From Gimesia chilikensis (GTDB lineage Bacteria > Planctomycetota > Planctomycetia > Planctomycetales > Planctomycetaceae), in contig NZ_CP036266.1 of the NCBI RefSeq assembly GCF_007744075.1, positions 6,185,748 through 6,249,747 on the forward strand: a DNA stretch of 64,000 nucleotides, written 5' to 3'. The notes beneath the pieces were generated by a model that was not told the origin of the DNA, ran no database searches, and was given only the letters and a program-made list of their open reading frames with translations. A program made the position numbers and the translations under genes. Shown here piece after piece: positions 8,852 to 18,662 of the stretch. Position 1 is the first letter of the stretch, and each line of letters opens with the position of its first letter.

Positions 8852-10675
8852 ATGACTGATACTGCCTCCTATCCGCTGACCTGGGAACTGGACTCGCTCT
8901 ACCCCAATCCTGCGCAACCCGAGTTCACCGCGATTCTGCAAGATTGCAAAAGCGCACTGGAAGCCCTGGTGGAACGTGTGGCGCAACTGGCTGATGCCGG
9001 GAATCCAGAGCAGGACGCAGCACTCTGGGCCGATTTTCTGACAGACTACCAGGCAGCGACCGCAGAACTTTCGGGACTGTTTGCGTTTCTCGAATGCTGT
9101 TGTGCCGAGGATGCTCATAACAAACAGTACCAGGTGCTGATGGGGCGGCTGGCCAGTATTCGTCCTCTGCGCGAGAATATCGAAACGCAGCTGCAACTGA
9201 CACTCCGCGAACTTTCCGCGGAAACCATTCAACAGTTCTGCGAGCAGGAACCCCGTCTGCAGGAAATTCGGTTCTTCCTCGAAGAGTCTAAGCGGGGTGC
9301 GACCCTGCGACTTCCCAAGGAGCAGGAAATTCTGGCTTCCGAACTGGCCGTCGATGGTTTACACGCCTGGGGACGGCTTTACGACCGGCTCTCCGGGGAT
9401 CTGAAAATTCAGCTCATGGAAAAAGGGGAACTGGTAGAACGGTCCCCGGGACAGGTGCAGTTCGATTCTCCGCAACGGTCAATCCGTGAAAATAACTTCT
9501 ATGCCGCGAACAAAGCCTGGGATACGATTGCTGATTCGTGTGCCGATGCGTTGAATCATCTTTCGGGCACACGACTGACGCTCTACAAACGGCTGCCAGT
9601 CACCGACCACCTGGATGCACCGTTGATTTACAATCGCATGCAGCGGAGCACACTGGATACCATGTGGTCTGTGATCTCCGAGCGGAAACAGAAGCTGGTG
9701 CGCTTCCTGGAAAAGAAAGCGGAGCTGCTGGGACTGCCTCGACTCTGCTGGTACGACCTGAATGCACCGTTGCCCCTGGCCGGGGCGGAATCAGCCGAGC
9801 TGACTTACGACCGCGCCTGCGAATTGACGGTCAACTCGTTCGCCGAGTTCAGTTCCGATCTGCGAGACTTCGCAGAACGGTCTCTGCGCGAGCGCTGGAT
9901 CGAAGCGGAGAATCGGGCCGGCAAACGTCAGGGGGGCTTCTGCACAACTCTGCCTCTGAAAAAACAATCCCGCATTTTCATGACCTTCACCAACTCAGCT
10001 GACAGCATGTCGACGCTGGCGCACGAACTGGGACACGCCTATCATTCCTACGTACTGAAAGACGCACCGTTCGTGTTAAGTGATTACCCGATGAACCTGG
10101 CCGAGACGGCGTCTACCTTCGCGGAAGCGGTTTTGGGTGAGCAACGATTGAAAGCGGCCAAAACCCGCGACGAAGAGCTGCAGATTCTGGATGGCATGCT
10201 GGGAGACTCTGTCGCCTTCATGATGAATATTCATACCCGCTTCCTGTTTGAAGACCGTTTTCATCAGGAACGTGCCTCAGGGGAACTGACTCCGGAACGC
10301 TTTTCGGAACTGATGTTCGCTGCGCAGCAGGAAGCGTACATGAATGCCCTGGACGACTCCGGCTGGAATCCCAGCTTCTGGATCTCCAAACTGCATTTTT
10401 ACATCAGCGAATTACCGTTTTATAACTTCCCGTACACGTTTGGTTATCTGCTCTCACTGGGGATCTATGCCCTGGCAGATACGTTCGAGGATCAGAGCGA
10501 GTTCGCTGATAAATATCGTGAACTTCTGATTGCCACCGGCTGTCAACTGACTGAAGACGCGGTGGCCGGGACATTTGGTTACGACCTGAGTCAGGCCGAA
10601 TTCTGGAACAAAAGTATCGATATTATCGATCGACGCGTGGATCGTTTTCTGGAGCTGGCCGACCAGGCTGACTGA
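8852..10675 (+). CDS. pepF: oligoendopeptidase F, M3 family zinc metallopeptidase
   Basis: 607 residues, typical for PepF/M3B. It cleaves short peptides in the cytoplasm. The zinc motif HELGH is at residues 391-395, followed by AYHS, and the third ligand is probably the Glu in NLAETASTFAE about 25 residues later. The ATG at 8852 (MTDTASYPLTWELDSLYP) is chosen because the family N-terminus begins there. A TTG 13 codons upstream would add an unrelated leader. The ribosome site is weak. The gene stands alone, divergent from the amidinohydrolase gene. Confidence 0.95.
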   Translation: MTDTASYPLTWELDSLYPNPAQPEFTAILQDCKSALEALVERVAQLADAGNPEQDAALWADFLTDYQAATAELSGLFAFLECCCAEDAHNKQYQVLMGRLASIRPLRENIETQLQLTLRELSAETIQQFCEQEPRLQEIRFFLEESKRGATLRLPKEQEILASELAVDGLHAWGRLYDRLSGDLKIQLMEKGELVERSPGQVQFDSPQRSIRENNFYAANKAWDTIADSCADALNHLSGTRLTLYKRLPVTDHLDAPLIYNRMQRSTLDTMWSVISERKQKLVRFLEKKAELLGLPRLCWYDLNAPLPLAGAESAELTYDRACELTVNSFAEFSSDLRDFAERSLRERWIEAENRAGKRQGGFCTTLPLKKQSRIFMTFTNSADSMSTLAHELGHAYHSYVLKDAPFVLSDYPMNLAETASTFAEAVLGEQRLKAAKTRDEELQILDGMLGDSVAFMMNIHTRFLFEDRFHQERASGELTPERFSELMFAAQQEAYMNALDDSGWNPSFWISKLHFYISELPFYNFPYTFGYLLSLGIYALADTFEDQSEFADKYRELLIATGCQLTEDAVAGTFGYDLSQAEFWNKSIDIIDRRVDRFLELADQAD

Positions 10676-10980
10676 AGATCAGATCAGTGACTCCGAGAGT
10701 GGCGCGGAAATCCAAATTTTGCGGAATCCGCGGAAAAAACAGACTTTCAGCAAAACCAGCCTTAAAATGCAGAGAGATCCACCTGTATTACTGCCGCAAC
10801 GTGTCGAAATTCCACACCTGCTGCGGTATACTGGTGCACTCTGCAGAGCAAATATCAAGAAATTATAGTCGGCTTTCGCTCCTGAACGAGCAGCCGGATC
10901 TGCCTCTAAACCACGGCCGTTTCTCTGGATAAGATTCGTGCCTGGTCTTTTTGCAGGACTACTGAGAAATATCACTTTCC
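10676..10980. other. intergenic leader region of metX
   Basis: About 300 bases without a gene. It contains the putative metX promoter at 10804-10832 and a roughly 140-base leader. No SAM-responsive riboswitch core could be recognised in that leader by eye, although a weak hairpin (CGGCT…AGCCG near 10872-10896) is present. Confidence 0.5.
10804..10832 (+). promoter_or_regulatory. candidate promoter of metXW
   Basis: TCGAAA (10804-10809), a 17-base spacer, then TATACT (10827-10832). The -10 box matches consensus at five of six positions and the -35 box at four of six. Confidence 0.45.
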
Positions 10981-12177
10981 ATGGCTACGCAACAGGAACT
11001 TTCAGAAACCCGCCAGCATTCAGGAGTCGGTCTGGTTCAGACCCGACTTGCGACCCTGTTTATGCCCCCCGACTGGCTCAAGCTGGCAGGGGGTGGCGAA
11101 CTGGGTCCGATTCAGGTTGCCTATGAAACTTATGGCACCCTGAGCCCTGAAAAAGACAACGCCATTTTCATCTGTCACGCTCTCACAGGCGATGCCCATG
11201 CCGCCGGTTATTACGAAGACGATGATGAAAAAGCCAAACCGGGCTGGTGGGACGAACTCATCGGCCCCGGTCGGACCCTGGACACGGATAAGTATTTTGT
11301 GATCTGTGCCAACGTCCTGGGCGGCTGCATGGGAACCACGGGGCCCGGAAGTATCAATCCGGAAACCAACCAGCCTTATCGTCTGAACTTCCCCTTCATC
11401 ACCGTGGGGGATATTGTCGAAGTCCATGCGGCTCTGACCCGCCAGCTGGGAATCGACCAGTTGCTGGCTGTGATCGGGGGCAGCCTGGGAGGCATGCAGG
11501 TACTGGAATGGGCGGCCCGCTTTCCGGATCAGCTGCGGAGTGCGATCTGCCTGGCATCCGCGGCACAGCTCTCCGCCCAGGGAATTGCGTTCAATGCCGT
11601 CGGTCGACGAGCCATCAAGACAGACCCCGAATTCAAAGATGGCGAATACGAACGGGGGGCCGGCCCGCGTTACGGTCTGGCCCTGGCCCGCATGATCGCT
11701 CATATTACCTACTTGTCGGATCAGTCGATTGAGATGAAATTCGGCAGACGTCTGCAGGACCACGATACATTCACCTACGAAATGCTGCCCGAAGTGGAAT
11801 TCCAGGTGGAAAGCTACCTGCACTACCAGGGAAAACGGTTCGTCGAACGCTTCGATGCGAACAGCTATCTCTACCTCACACGGGCCATGGATTATTTTGA
11901 TCTGGTCTCGCAACACGGATCGCTGACCAAAGCGCTGGGACAGACCAATGCCCGGTTCCTGATCGCCTCGTATGATTCCGACTGGCTGTTTACCACAACA
12001 CAGAGCAAGGAGATTGTCAGGGCGTTAATCGAATGCGGCAAGCACGTCTCCTTTATTGAACTCAAAAGCCCCTTCGGCCATGATTCCTTTTTGATTGAAA
12101 TCGAACAACTGCAGAAACTGATCACTCCCTTCCTGGCGCAAGCCTACGAATCGAGACTGGCGGAGAAGCAGAGCTGA
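10981..12177 (+). CDS. metX: homoserine O-acyltransferase MetX
   Basis: 398 residues, alpha/beta-hydrolase fold. MetX transfers an acyl group from acyl-CoA to homoserine, the first committed step of methionine synthesis. The nucleophile elbow GGSLGGMQ places Ser168. The acid Asp334 is in YDSDWLF and His367 is in FGHDSFL. The N-terminal family motif AYETYGTL and the block GPGSINPETNQPYRLNFPFITVGD are also present. Whether acetyl- or succinyl-CoA is used cannot be read from the motif. The gene starts at an ATG. metW follows 62 bases downstream, the common metXW pairing. Confidence 0.96.
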   Translation: MATQQELSETRQHSGVGLVQTRLATLFMPPDWLKLAGGGELGPIQVAYETYGTLSPEKDNAIFICHALTGDAHAAGYYEDDDEKAKPGWWDELIGPGRTLDTDKYFVICANVLGGCMGTTGPGSINPETNQPYRLNFPFITVGDIVEVHAALTRQLGIDQLLAVIGGSLGGMQVLEWAARFPDQLRSAICLASAAQLSAQGIAFNAVGRRAIKTDPEFKDGEYERGAGPRYGLALARMIAHITYLSDQSIEMKFGRRLQDHDTFTYEMLPEVEFQVESYLHYQGKRFVERFDANSYLYLTRAMDYFDLVSQHGSLTKALGQTNARFLIASYDSDWLFTTTQSKEIVRALIECGKHVSFIELKSPFGHDSFLIEIEQLQKLITPFLAQAYESRLAEKQS

Positions 12178-12239
12178 CCGCTCCCGTGAACTATCTCTGC
12201 AAGCGTAGAGATCAGAATACATAAGAGTAAAACAATACC

Positions 12240-12917
12240 ATGTGCGCACAACATCGATACTGTATGGAGGACCCGTCGCTGGACGTGACTGATAAACTGC
12301 TGATGGAGCAGATTCAGCCGGGCAGTCGTGTACTGGACCTCGGATGTGGTGATGGGCGGTTGCTGGCTCGACTCCGCGATGAACGCGATGCTTCGGTCCT
12401 GGGTATGGAAATCGATATCACGCAACATCATGGTGCCATCGCCCGGGGTGTACCGGTAATCCAGGCTGACCTCGATGAAGGTCTGCACGACATTCCGGAT
12501 CAGGCGTTTGACTACGTCGTCTTGAGTCAGACACTGCAACAGGTTCTGCACCCCAAACAGCTGCTGGAAGAAATGGTCCGCGTGGCCCACCAGGCGCTGG
12601 TCGTGGTTCCCAATTTTGGAAACTGGCGTATCCGTCTGCAGGTCTTGAAACAGGGGCGGGCTCCGGTGACGGAAGTGCTGCCTTATGAATGGTACAACAC
12701 CCCCAACCTGCACCTGATGTCGATGCACGACTTTCAGGATCTGATGCGAATCCTGGGGATCGAAATCCTCAAGGAAATTCCGATCATCAAGCATCGTGCG
12801 GTGGAAAAAGCCTGGCTGGCCAACTTGCGGGCCCAGCAGATTCTGTATGTGCTCCAGCGTCAGGAACAGACCACAGAACACGCCCCGTCCAAGCCTGCGA
12901 CGCCCCTGACCTTCTGA
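12240..12917 (+). CDS. metW: methionine biosynthesis protein MetW, methyltransferase fold
   Basis: 225 residues. It has a class I SAM-dependent methyltransferase fold with the glycine-rich loop VLDLGCGDGRLL (residues 33-44) and the MetW-specific blocks DYVVLSQTLQQV and VVPNFGNWRIRLQ. In the family MetW is needed with MetX for O-acylhomoserine formation, and its exact chemical role is less certain. It is cytoplasmic. The gene lies directly downstream of metX and is almost certainly co-transcribed. The C-terminal 25 residues are a loose tail. Confidence 0.94.
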   Translation: MCAQHRYCMEDPSLDVTDKLLMEQIQPGSRVLDLGCGDGRLLARLRDERDASVLGMEIDITQHHGAIARGVPVIQADLDEGLHDIPDQAFDYVVLSQTLQQVLHPKQLLEEMVRVAHQALVVVPNFGNWRIRLQVLKQGRAPVTEVLPYEWYNTPNLHLMSMHDFQDLMRILGIEILKEIPIIKHRAVEKAWLANLRAQQILYVLQRQEQTTEHAPSKPATPLTF

Positions 12918-13163
12918 GGGCATTCCCCGGTCAGCGGATCTCCAGACGGGGAACAGACTTCCCGTTTCAGGCTCTGATTCGGGGCAGGAATTCCTGTTTC
13001 CCTGAATCCTAAAACGCGATATACTGCCCCACCTTCTGGCCTGAGCAGAGAACAGGCCACAGGGAGCCGGTATAAACCATGTCTCCCTAACGTGATAGAA
13101 TATCACCACTTGAGACAAATTCAGCGACTCGTTTTTTAAAGAGAAAGAGGGAAGGGACTCCCG

Positions 13164-13988
13164 ATGCGTATCATAGCCATCATGAATCAAAAAGGGGGCG
13201 TCGGCAAAACCACATCCAGTGTGAACATGGCTGCCGGCCTGGCAATGCAGGGAAAAAAGGTCTGCCTGGTTGACCTCGATCCGCAGGGTCACGCCTCGTT
13301 ACACCTGGGTATTGAGCCATTCGGAAATGTGCCGACCGCCTATGATGTATTTTCCGGGTTCAAAACGCTGGCTGAAACACGACAGCTGGTCGCGAAAAAC
13401 TTGTGGGTCGTGCCTGCGACACTCGATCTGGCCGCCACGGAGCTGGAACTGGTCGATGCCGAAGACCGGGAAATCGTCTTGCGTCGGGCCATTCAGAAAA
13501 TGGCAGACACCGAACCGTTCGATTACCTCATCATGGACTGTCCGCCTTCACTGGGCGTTTTGACGATCAACGCTTTGACGGCTGCTAGTGAAGTGATCAT
13601 TCCGCTGCAGCCGCACTTCTTTGCGTTGCAGGGTCTTTCCAAGCTGTTCGAAACAACAGCTTTGGTACGACGTCGCCTGAACCGGGACCTGAAGGTCTCG
13701 GGTGTGGTCCTGTGTCTGTATGAAACCGGAACCAGACTGGCGGCTGACGTGACCGACGACCTGTGTGCCTTCCTCAATGAAAGCGATCCCGAAGCCCCCT
13801 GGGCCAACGCCAAAATTTTCCAGAGCCGGATTCGCCGCAACATCAAGCTGGCCGAAGCGCCCAGTTATGGACAGTCGGTATTTGACTACTCCAGTTCCTG
13901 TCCGGGAGCCAAGGATTACGCCGGTCTGGTTGAAGAGATCATCGCCGACGAACAGGCCGAACAGGCTCCGATTCAGCAGGCCGCCTGA
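13164..13988 (+). CDS. ParA/Soj-family partitioning ATPase
   Basis: 274 residues. The deviant Walker A motif KGGVGKTT is at residues 10-17, with the second lysine the signature Lys. DLDPQGHAS (Walker A') and [14 protein letters not shown] (Walker B) are also clear. ParA proteins form ATP-dependent dimers on DNA and drive chromosome, plasmid or cargo positioning. No parB lies beside it, so it may be an orphan ParA-like positioning ATPase or act with a distant ParB. A good ribosome site (AAGGGA) precedes the ATG. The gene ends back to back with the flavin oxidoreductase gene, with no base between the stop codons. Confidence 0.93.
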   Translation: MRIIAIMNQKGGVGKTTSSVNMAAGLAMQGKKVCLVDLDPQGHASLHLGIEPFGNVPTAYDVFSGFKTLAETRQLVAKNLWVVPATLDLAATELELVDAEDREIVLRRAIQKMADTEPFDYLIMDCPPSLGVLTINALTAASEVIIPLQPHFFALQGLSKLFETTALVRRRLNRDLKVSGVVLCLYETGTRLAADVTDDLCAFLNESDPEAPWANAKIFQSRIRRNIKLAEAPSYGQSVFDYSSSCPGAKDYAGLVEEIIADEQAEQAPIQQAA

Positions 13989-15434
13989 TTACTCTTCAGC
14001 GGCTTTCTGCTTCGCTTCCAGTTTCGCTTTGGCTTCTTTCCAGAGCGGATCGTAAACCTCTTTGTCGAACGGAGGACATCCTGTGGGATACTGTCCCAGT
14101 GGATGATCCTTCGTACGCATGAGGTTGGTGCAATAAGAGAAGGTCCGGCAGACGGTTTTGCGTTTGAGCCTGCCTTCTTCCTGCAACAGCTTCGCAAACT
14201 CCGGTTGTGACAGTGTGGCTCGTCCCATGCCGACAATCGAAATCTTGCCCTGCTCCACATTCGCCGCAGCAGCATGCATGGCGAAGTCCTGCAACCAGCT
14301 GTAACCACTGCCCACCACCGGAATATCGGGAACGGCTGCCTGAATCTGTGAGGCAATCCGGAAATGCCGGGCCACACCGATCAGGGGATGTTCGGGAGCG
14401 TGATAGCCATCGGTTGGAGGAAATTCCGCGGGCCGCACAATATGTGGATTGGCGTAGGGATTCCCGTTGGAAATATTGATCATGCTGATGCCCCACTCTT
14501 TGAGCAGGCGAGCCACTTCGAGCGGTTCGGTCAGATCTTCCTGAAGGTGATCGTCGGGATTGGTGCCGAAAGCGGTCTGCAGCGGCAGTTCGTGCGGGCA
14601 GGGTTCACCGATGAAGTCGTCTCCCGCGCCCTGATAGGGAATGCCGTCGTAGCCGTTCATGCGGGTGGCGATTACGAGCCCGGGACATTCTTCGCGAATC
14701 CGTTGTATGACGTTACGAACCAGGCGGGTCCGGTTTTCGAGCGATCCCCCGTACTCGCCGGGACGGTTCTTCGCAGCCAGCAGTTCTGAGAGCAGGTAGC
14801 GATGGCACTGTTTGATATCGACGAAATCGACGCCGATGGATTGTGCCAGCTTCGCGGCGGTCACGTACTGGTCTTCGATGCGTTTCAGATCGTCGTCCGA
14901 CAACAGCGGGTAACTGTCGTCTACGATCTTACCGGTCCCTTTATCGACGGTGCGTGGATCCAGCACCTGATCGTGGGTGGCGAGCAGAGGTTTTTCGAAG
15001 CTGAAACGACCGGAGTGTGTCAGCTGCAGACCGATGACCTGGCCTGCATCCGAGCCAAAGACTTCTGCATGTGCTTCACGACATCCGGCCAGCATTTTCT
15101 CCAGGGCGGGCGCGGTCTGATCGTTGATCATCAACTGACGGGGATTCATGCGGGCTTCCGGACCGATGGCGGTCGCTTCACCCCAGATGAGCGATGCCCC
15201 GCCGGCACCGAAGCGTTGATAACGACGGTAAGTCAGTTCATCGGGAAAGCCATCGGTGGTGCCGTCACAGCCTTCCATCGGTTGAATTCCAAGCCGGCTT
15301 TTCGCCTGCAGATGGCCGATCGGAATCGGTTCATAGAGAACCTTAAAATTGTCTGAGACTTCGATCGGGCAGCCCAGGCGTTCCGAATCGGCAACAACAT
15401 CTTCCGGTGTCTTATATTTAAAATATTTGGCCAT
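13989..15434 (-). CDS. NADH:flavin oxidoreductase, old yellow enzyme family
   Basis: 481 residues, an FMN-binding TIM barrel of the OYE family. The ATG at 15434 (MAKYFKYKTPEDV) is preferred over an in-frame TTG at 15470. Family blocks seen are RLGIQPMEGCDGT near residue 57, GEATAIGPEARMNPRQL, QLTHSGRFS with the catalytic His-type position, and GMGRATLSQPEF at the phosphate end. A Cys pattern CRTFSYCTN…GCPPF near the C-terminus recalls the iron-sulfur site of dienoyl-CoA reductase-like OYEs, but it is not followed by the usual FAD/NAD domain, so the protein is a single-domain type. The substrate is unknown. It is the last gene of a minus-strand run with SDR, ThuA and DUF1080 genes. Confidence 0.9.
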   Translation of the reverse strand: MAKYFKYKTPEDVVADSERLGCPIEVSDNFKVLYEPIPIGHLQAKSRLGIQPMEGCDGTTDGFPDELTYRRYQRFGAGGASLIWGEATAIGPEARMNPRQLMINDQTAPALEKMLAGCREAHAEVFGSDAGQVIGLQLTHSGRFSFEKPLLATHDQVLDPRTVDKGTGKIVDDSYPLLSDDDLKRIEDQYVTAAKLAQSIGVDFVDIKQCHRYLLSELLAAKNRPGEYGGSLENRTRLVRNVIQRIREECPGLVIATRMNGYDGIPYQGAGDDFIGEPCPHELPLQTAFGTNPDDHLQEDLTEPLEVARLLKEWGISMINISNGNPYANPHIVRPAEFPPTDGYHAPEHPLIGVARHFRIASQIQAAVPDIPVVGSGYSWLQDFAMHAAAANVEQGKISIVGMGRATLSQPEFAKLLQEEGRLKRKTVCRTFSYCTNLMRTKDHPLGQYPTGCPPFDKEVYDPLWKEAKAKLEAKQKAAEE

Positions 15435-15551
15435 AGCAGGTGACTTGGTACGTATCAGGAGGGTGATCAACGGCTGTTCAAAATAGACGCTCCCCGAGTG
15501 TACTCAAAGCGAGTGCGAATTACCATTCAGCCGGGTTTCTGCAGACAGTAG

Positions 15552-16235
15552 TTAAACGGGTACCGTCAGCGATTGTCCATTATCGCGGGCTGAGAGCCCC
15601 AGCAGATAGGGAACGGCCACTTCCGCCCATTCTTCCGCGGTGGGATAATGGTCGGCATGCGAGCCGAAACAGCTTTGCAGCAGACGCGTGTTGATGATTC
15701 CCGGATTCAGCGGGACGGCAGCCATCCCCGGCGGCAGTTCCTGAGCCAGCGACTGGGTCAATCCCTCCACAGCCCACTTAGTGGCACAGTAAGAGGCCAC
15801 TTCACCGGAAGCCGAACGTCCCCAGCCCGAACTGAAATTCACGATCACACCGGATTCTGACTGCAGCATCGCGGGGACAAAGTGACGAATGGTATTAATG
15901 GTCCCTTTGATGTTCACATCGATGATGCTGTCGATGTCGGCCGCGGGGATCTCCCACAGCGCTGCATTCTCATTAATGACCGCCGCGTTATTGAGCAGCA
16001 GATCGGGTGGCCCCAGTTCCGCGATAACCGAATCGGCCCAGGCCTGCACGGCCTGATCGTCGGCGATATCCAGCGCGGTAAAATGATGGGGCTTGCCGAA
16101 CTGATCAGACAACTCGGCGAGTGGTTCCGGGGAGCGGCCACAGCCGGCCACTGTGTGACCAGCTGCGATGAACTCCGACACCATTGCCCGTCCCAGTCCC
16201 TGGGTGACGCCGGTGATGACGATTACTTTTGACAT
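15552..16235 (-). CDS. short-chain dehydrogenase/reductase
   Basis: 227 residues, classical SDR with a Rossmann fold. The cofactor motif TGVTQGLG is at residues 8-15, NNAA near residue 87, the catalytic Ser is in VNFSSGWG and the YxxxK pair is in YCATK. An Arg in CGRS near residue 34 suggests NADP preference, as inferred from the family. It oxidises or reduces a hydroxyl or carbonyl substrate that cannot be named. It lies 29 bases after the ThuA gene on the same strand and is likely co-transcribed with it. Confidence 0.93.
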   Translation of the reverse strand: MSKVIVITGVTQGLGRAMVSEFIAAGHTVAGCGRSPEPLAELSDQFGKPHHFTALDIADDQAVQAWADSVIAELGPPDLLLNNAAVINENAALWEIPAADIDSIIDVNIKGTINTIRHFVPAMLQSESGVIVNFSSGWGRSASGEVASYCATKWAVEGLTQSLAQELPPGMAAVPLNPGIINTRLLQSCFGSHADHYPTAEEWAEVAVPYLLGLSARDNGQSLTVPV

Positions 16236-16264
16236 GACGGTTTCCTGTCCCTGGCCGATGGCAC

Positions 16265-17125
16265 TTATTTCTTTTCAGCAGCCTTCACAGCGGCAGCGGC
16301 TTTGGCATCTTCCTGTTTTGACAGCTCCGGATTGACGGGAACCGCAGCCGGTGCATCGCCGCGAATCCATTTAATCGCGCCGATGACGGAATCCAGAAAC
16401 GCGGGGTTGGTCCAGGTCGAGGGGTTGTGCCCCATGTTGTTGACAAAGACTTTGCCCTGCCCCCAGTCTTTGGCCCAAGCAACCGGGACCTGGTAGGGAC
16501 GCTTGGGGTTACACTTCTCCATATTCAGGCTCATCAGCACATGCACTTTTTCCGGCTGCCAGTTTTTATACTGATAGATTTCATCTTTGACCTGGAATTC
16601 TTTTCCGAAGGGCTTCATGGCCGGGAAATCGGTGTTGTGCACGGTGATCGTCACTGTATTTCCGGCGGTCCAGGGATGGCCGTTAAAAGAACCGCCGATC
16701 ATATCCCAATAAGGTTCGTAGGACTTATAGGTATCGGTGGCTGAGTGAAAGCCGATAAATCCGTGGCCTTTCTGCTTCAGCCAGTCATTCAGAAAATACT
16801 GCAGATCTGCTTCTTTGATGGGCAGCATGCCCGTAGTGTAGAACATGACGATGTCGTAGTTCTGCAGATTTTCTTTTGTAAAGTCGGCTGCGGCATCCTG
16901 GGTACAATCGACGGTGAACAGGCCCGACTGCTTCCCGAGTTGAATCATCGCGATTTCAGAAGGAGACAGCTGTTCTTTCTCCCGTTTGACGGAGCCGTGG
17001 GTATAACCTTTGCTCTGGGTGAGCATCAGGATACGGGTCTTGGCGTCGGCTGCATCGGCAACATCAGTCACGGTCAGCAGGGGGAATATCAGCAGACAGC
17101 AGACTGTCAGAAATCGAAAACTCAT
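16265..17125 (-). CDS. secreted ThuA-like domain protein
   Basis: 286 residues with a signal peptide (residues 1-25, ending DVADA). The mature part is a ThuA (trehalose utilisation) glutamine-amidotransferase-like fold. It shows the markers ILMLTQSKGYTHGS, YDIVMFYTTGMLPIK and GFIGFHSATDTYKSYEPYWDMIGGSFNGHPW. ThuA proteins in planctomycetes are often linked to carbohydrate catabolism and are commonly found with DUF1080 proteins, as here. The catalytic role is not settled. The tail is Ala/Lys-rich. The start is an ATG, and the protein is exported to the periplasm. Confidence 0.9.
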   Translation of the reverse strand: MSFRFLTVCCLLIFPLLTVTDVADAADAKTRILMLTQSKGYTHGSVKREKEQLSPSEIAMIQLGKQSGLFTVDCTQDAAADFTKENLQNYDIVMFYTTGMLPIKEADLQYFLNDWLKQKGHGFIGFHSATDTYKSYEPYWDMIGGSFNGHPWTAGNTVTITVHNTDFPAMKPFGKEFQVKDEIYQYKNWQPEKVHVLMSLNMEKCNPKRPYQVPVAWAKDWGQGKVFVNNMGHNPSTWTNPAFLDSVIGAIKWIRGDAPAAVPVNPELSKQEDAKAAAAVKAAEKK

Positions 17126-17216
17126 GGTGGTCGCTCCCAGTTGAGAATGAAGGATACGCGGAAGTCAGATCTCACTATTTTAAAAGAGATCAATTCCCGA
17201 TTGCAAAGCAGTGAGA

Positions 17217-17930
17217 CTAATCGGTCAGTTCCTGAATCCGGATATTGCGGAACTCAACCGGGTTCCCCTCGGACTGCAGCCCGAAAAATCCGTCTTTCAG
17301 CTCACTTGGTTTGGAAGTGGCGATCTCCGTTCCGTTCAGAACCGAGGTTAACGCACCGTCTTTACAGACGACTTCGATTGCATTCCACTCGCCTATCGGC
17401 CGGCGTACTTTTTCCCGGGCTTCCGGATTATCGGTAACTTCCAGGGTAATGTCTTTGCTGTTGGATTTGATGTGTGCCATCTCAGAATACTTACCCTGTA
17501 CTTCGAGGCACTTGGGCCAGACACGATTTTCGCCTGTGATGTAGAACAGGAATCCCGTGTTCGGATCGGCATTTTTTTCAGCTGATTCGGGGAAGCGATA
17601 TTCCAGGCGAACGGTGCAGTTTCCGAGTGCAACGCGTGTATAGATATAACCGCGTGGCTGTCCCTGGCAGGAAATGATTCCGTCCTTCTCAGTCCAGTTT
17701 TTACCGGAGACCGGTTCTTTCGATTTACCGGCGAACTCTTCAAAGTCCTTCAGATGCAGCAAGGTAAATCCGTCTTCGACTTCGAATAACGATTCGATAG
17801 TTTTTTCAGGTTCATCGATGGCGGGTACTTCATTCAGCGCTTCTTTTTTCTGTTCTTCCGTGGGTTTTCCACAGGCAGACAGCAGACAGGTCAACAACAT
17901 CAATAGAACAAAGGAAAGCTGAGTTTTCAT
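17217..17930 (-). CDS. DUF1080 lipoprotein (3-keto-disaccharide hydrolase family)
   Basis: 237 residues. The N-terminus has a lipobox LLSAC with Cys20, so this is a predicted lipoprotein. The rest is a concanavalin-like beta-sandwich of the DUF1080 family, recognisable in GYIYTRVALGNCTVRLEYRFPE, NTGFLFYITGENRVWPKCLEVQG, GEWNAIEVVCKDG and GFFGLQSEGNPVEFRNIRIQEL. Family members are reported to hydrolyse 3-keto-glycosides. The ThuA gene follows 91 bases downstream on the same strand, a recurring pairing. Confidence 0.92.
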   Translation of the reverse strand: MKTQLSFVLLMLLTCLLSACGKPTEEQKKEALNEVPAIDEPEKTIESLFEVEDGFTLLHLKDFEEFAGKSKEPVSGKNWTEKDGIISCQGQPRGYIYTRVALGNCTVRLEYRFPESAEKNADPNTGFLFYITGENRVWPKCLEVQGKYSEMAHIKSNSKDITLEVTDNPEAREKVRRPIGEWNAIEVVCKDGALTSVLNGTEIATSKPSELKDGFFGLQSEGNPVEFRNIRIQELTD

Positions 17931-18280
17931 AGATCAGATTCTTTCATGAAGGTCAGACATACTTTCTCTGCTCCCGGCCCAGAGCGTAACACTGTGAAGA
18001 TTTATCGTACCCAATCTGCTTAATGCACTGAAGTCTGGCGTCCCCTGTTCCAGTCAGGATAGATATAATCGATACATTTTTCTCGGGCCTGGCAGATTTA
18101 CTGAATTCGGTAATCAAGAGATGCGGGAGATCCCGCAGATTTTGCCGATAGAGATTATGTACTCTCCCTTAACTGATTCGCCTCACAGGATGACTTAGGC
18201 ACCATTGGCTGAAGTTGGAACGCTGTGCAGGATCAGGCAGCATTAATTTCAGTATCCTACTGAGATAGAAATGGGCTATC
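17931..18280. other. intergenic region, nothing recognised
   Basis: 350 bases upstream of the DUF1080 gene (minus) and of the doubtful small gene at 18281 (plus). No RNA gene, repeat or convincing promoter pair was seen. Confidence 0.5.
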
Positions 18281-18562
18281 ATGCAACAAGTAATGATCTC
18301 TCCCCCCGAGGATCGAGCGAGGACGACCAGTCACACCTGTGCCTCGCTGATCAAATCGCAACCGGCCGGCCAGGCTGATAAACAACAGGACCTGAGTATT
18401 TCAGTACTGGAATGGCTTAACGCAGAGTTGAGAAAAGAGGTAGAAAAGCAGGAAATCGTATCGTTTCAGCCAAACGAGAAGATGATCGATCGTTTGCAGA
18501 ACATGCTGACTTCCAAAGCGACCGGTATCACCATTATGGTGGTCGGTTTATTCATCATGTAA
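18281..18562 (+). CDS. possible small hypothetical protein
   Basis: 93 codons from an ATG with no clear ribosome site. The N-terminal third is polar. Residues 40-75 look like an amphipathic helix (SVLEWLNAELRKEVEKQ) and the last 13 residues are hydrophobic (GITIMVVGLFIM), too short for a full membrane segment. No family is recognised. The composition is plausible for a real gene, but it stands alone and could be chance. Confidence 0.35.
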   Translation: MQQVMISPPEDRARTTSHTCASLIKSQPAGQADKQQDLSISVLEWLNAELRKEVEKQEIVSFQPNEKMIDRLQNMLTSKATGITIMVVGLFIM

Positions 18563-18662
18563 GACGCAGCAATCTGAAGGGTAATCCGGATTCGTGTAAC
18601 AGCTACTGATTCTGCTATGTATGCAGCGCTCAGCCGCATAGCAGGACCAGCAACAGGTGGAA

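Noticed and set aside
10833-10980. Possible SAM riboswitch ahead of metX
   Set aside because: Only a weak hairpin was found. No conserved core of a known SAM riboswitch class could be recognised. A covariance-model scan would decide.
11020-11916. Long minus-strand open frame of 298 codons
   Set aside because: It is the antisense shadow of metX, a well-supported gene, and has no recognisable protein features.
12144-13292. Minus-strand open frame of 382 codons
   Set aside because: It is antisense to metW and the start of the ParA gene and encodes nothing recognisable.
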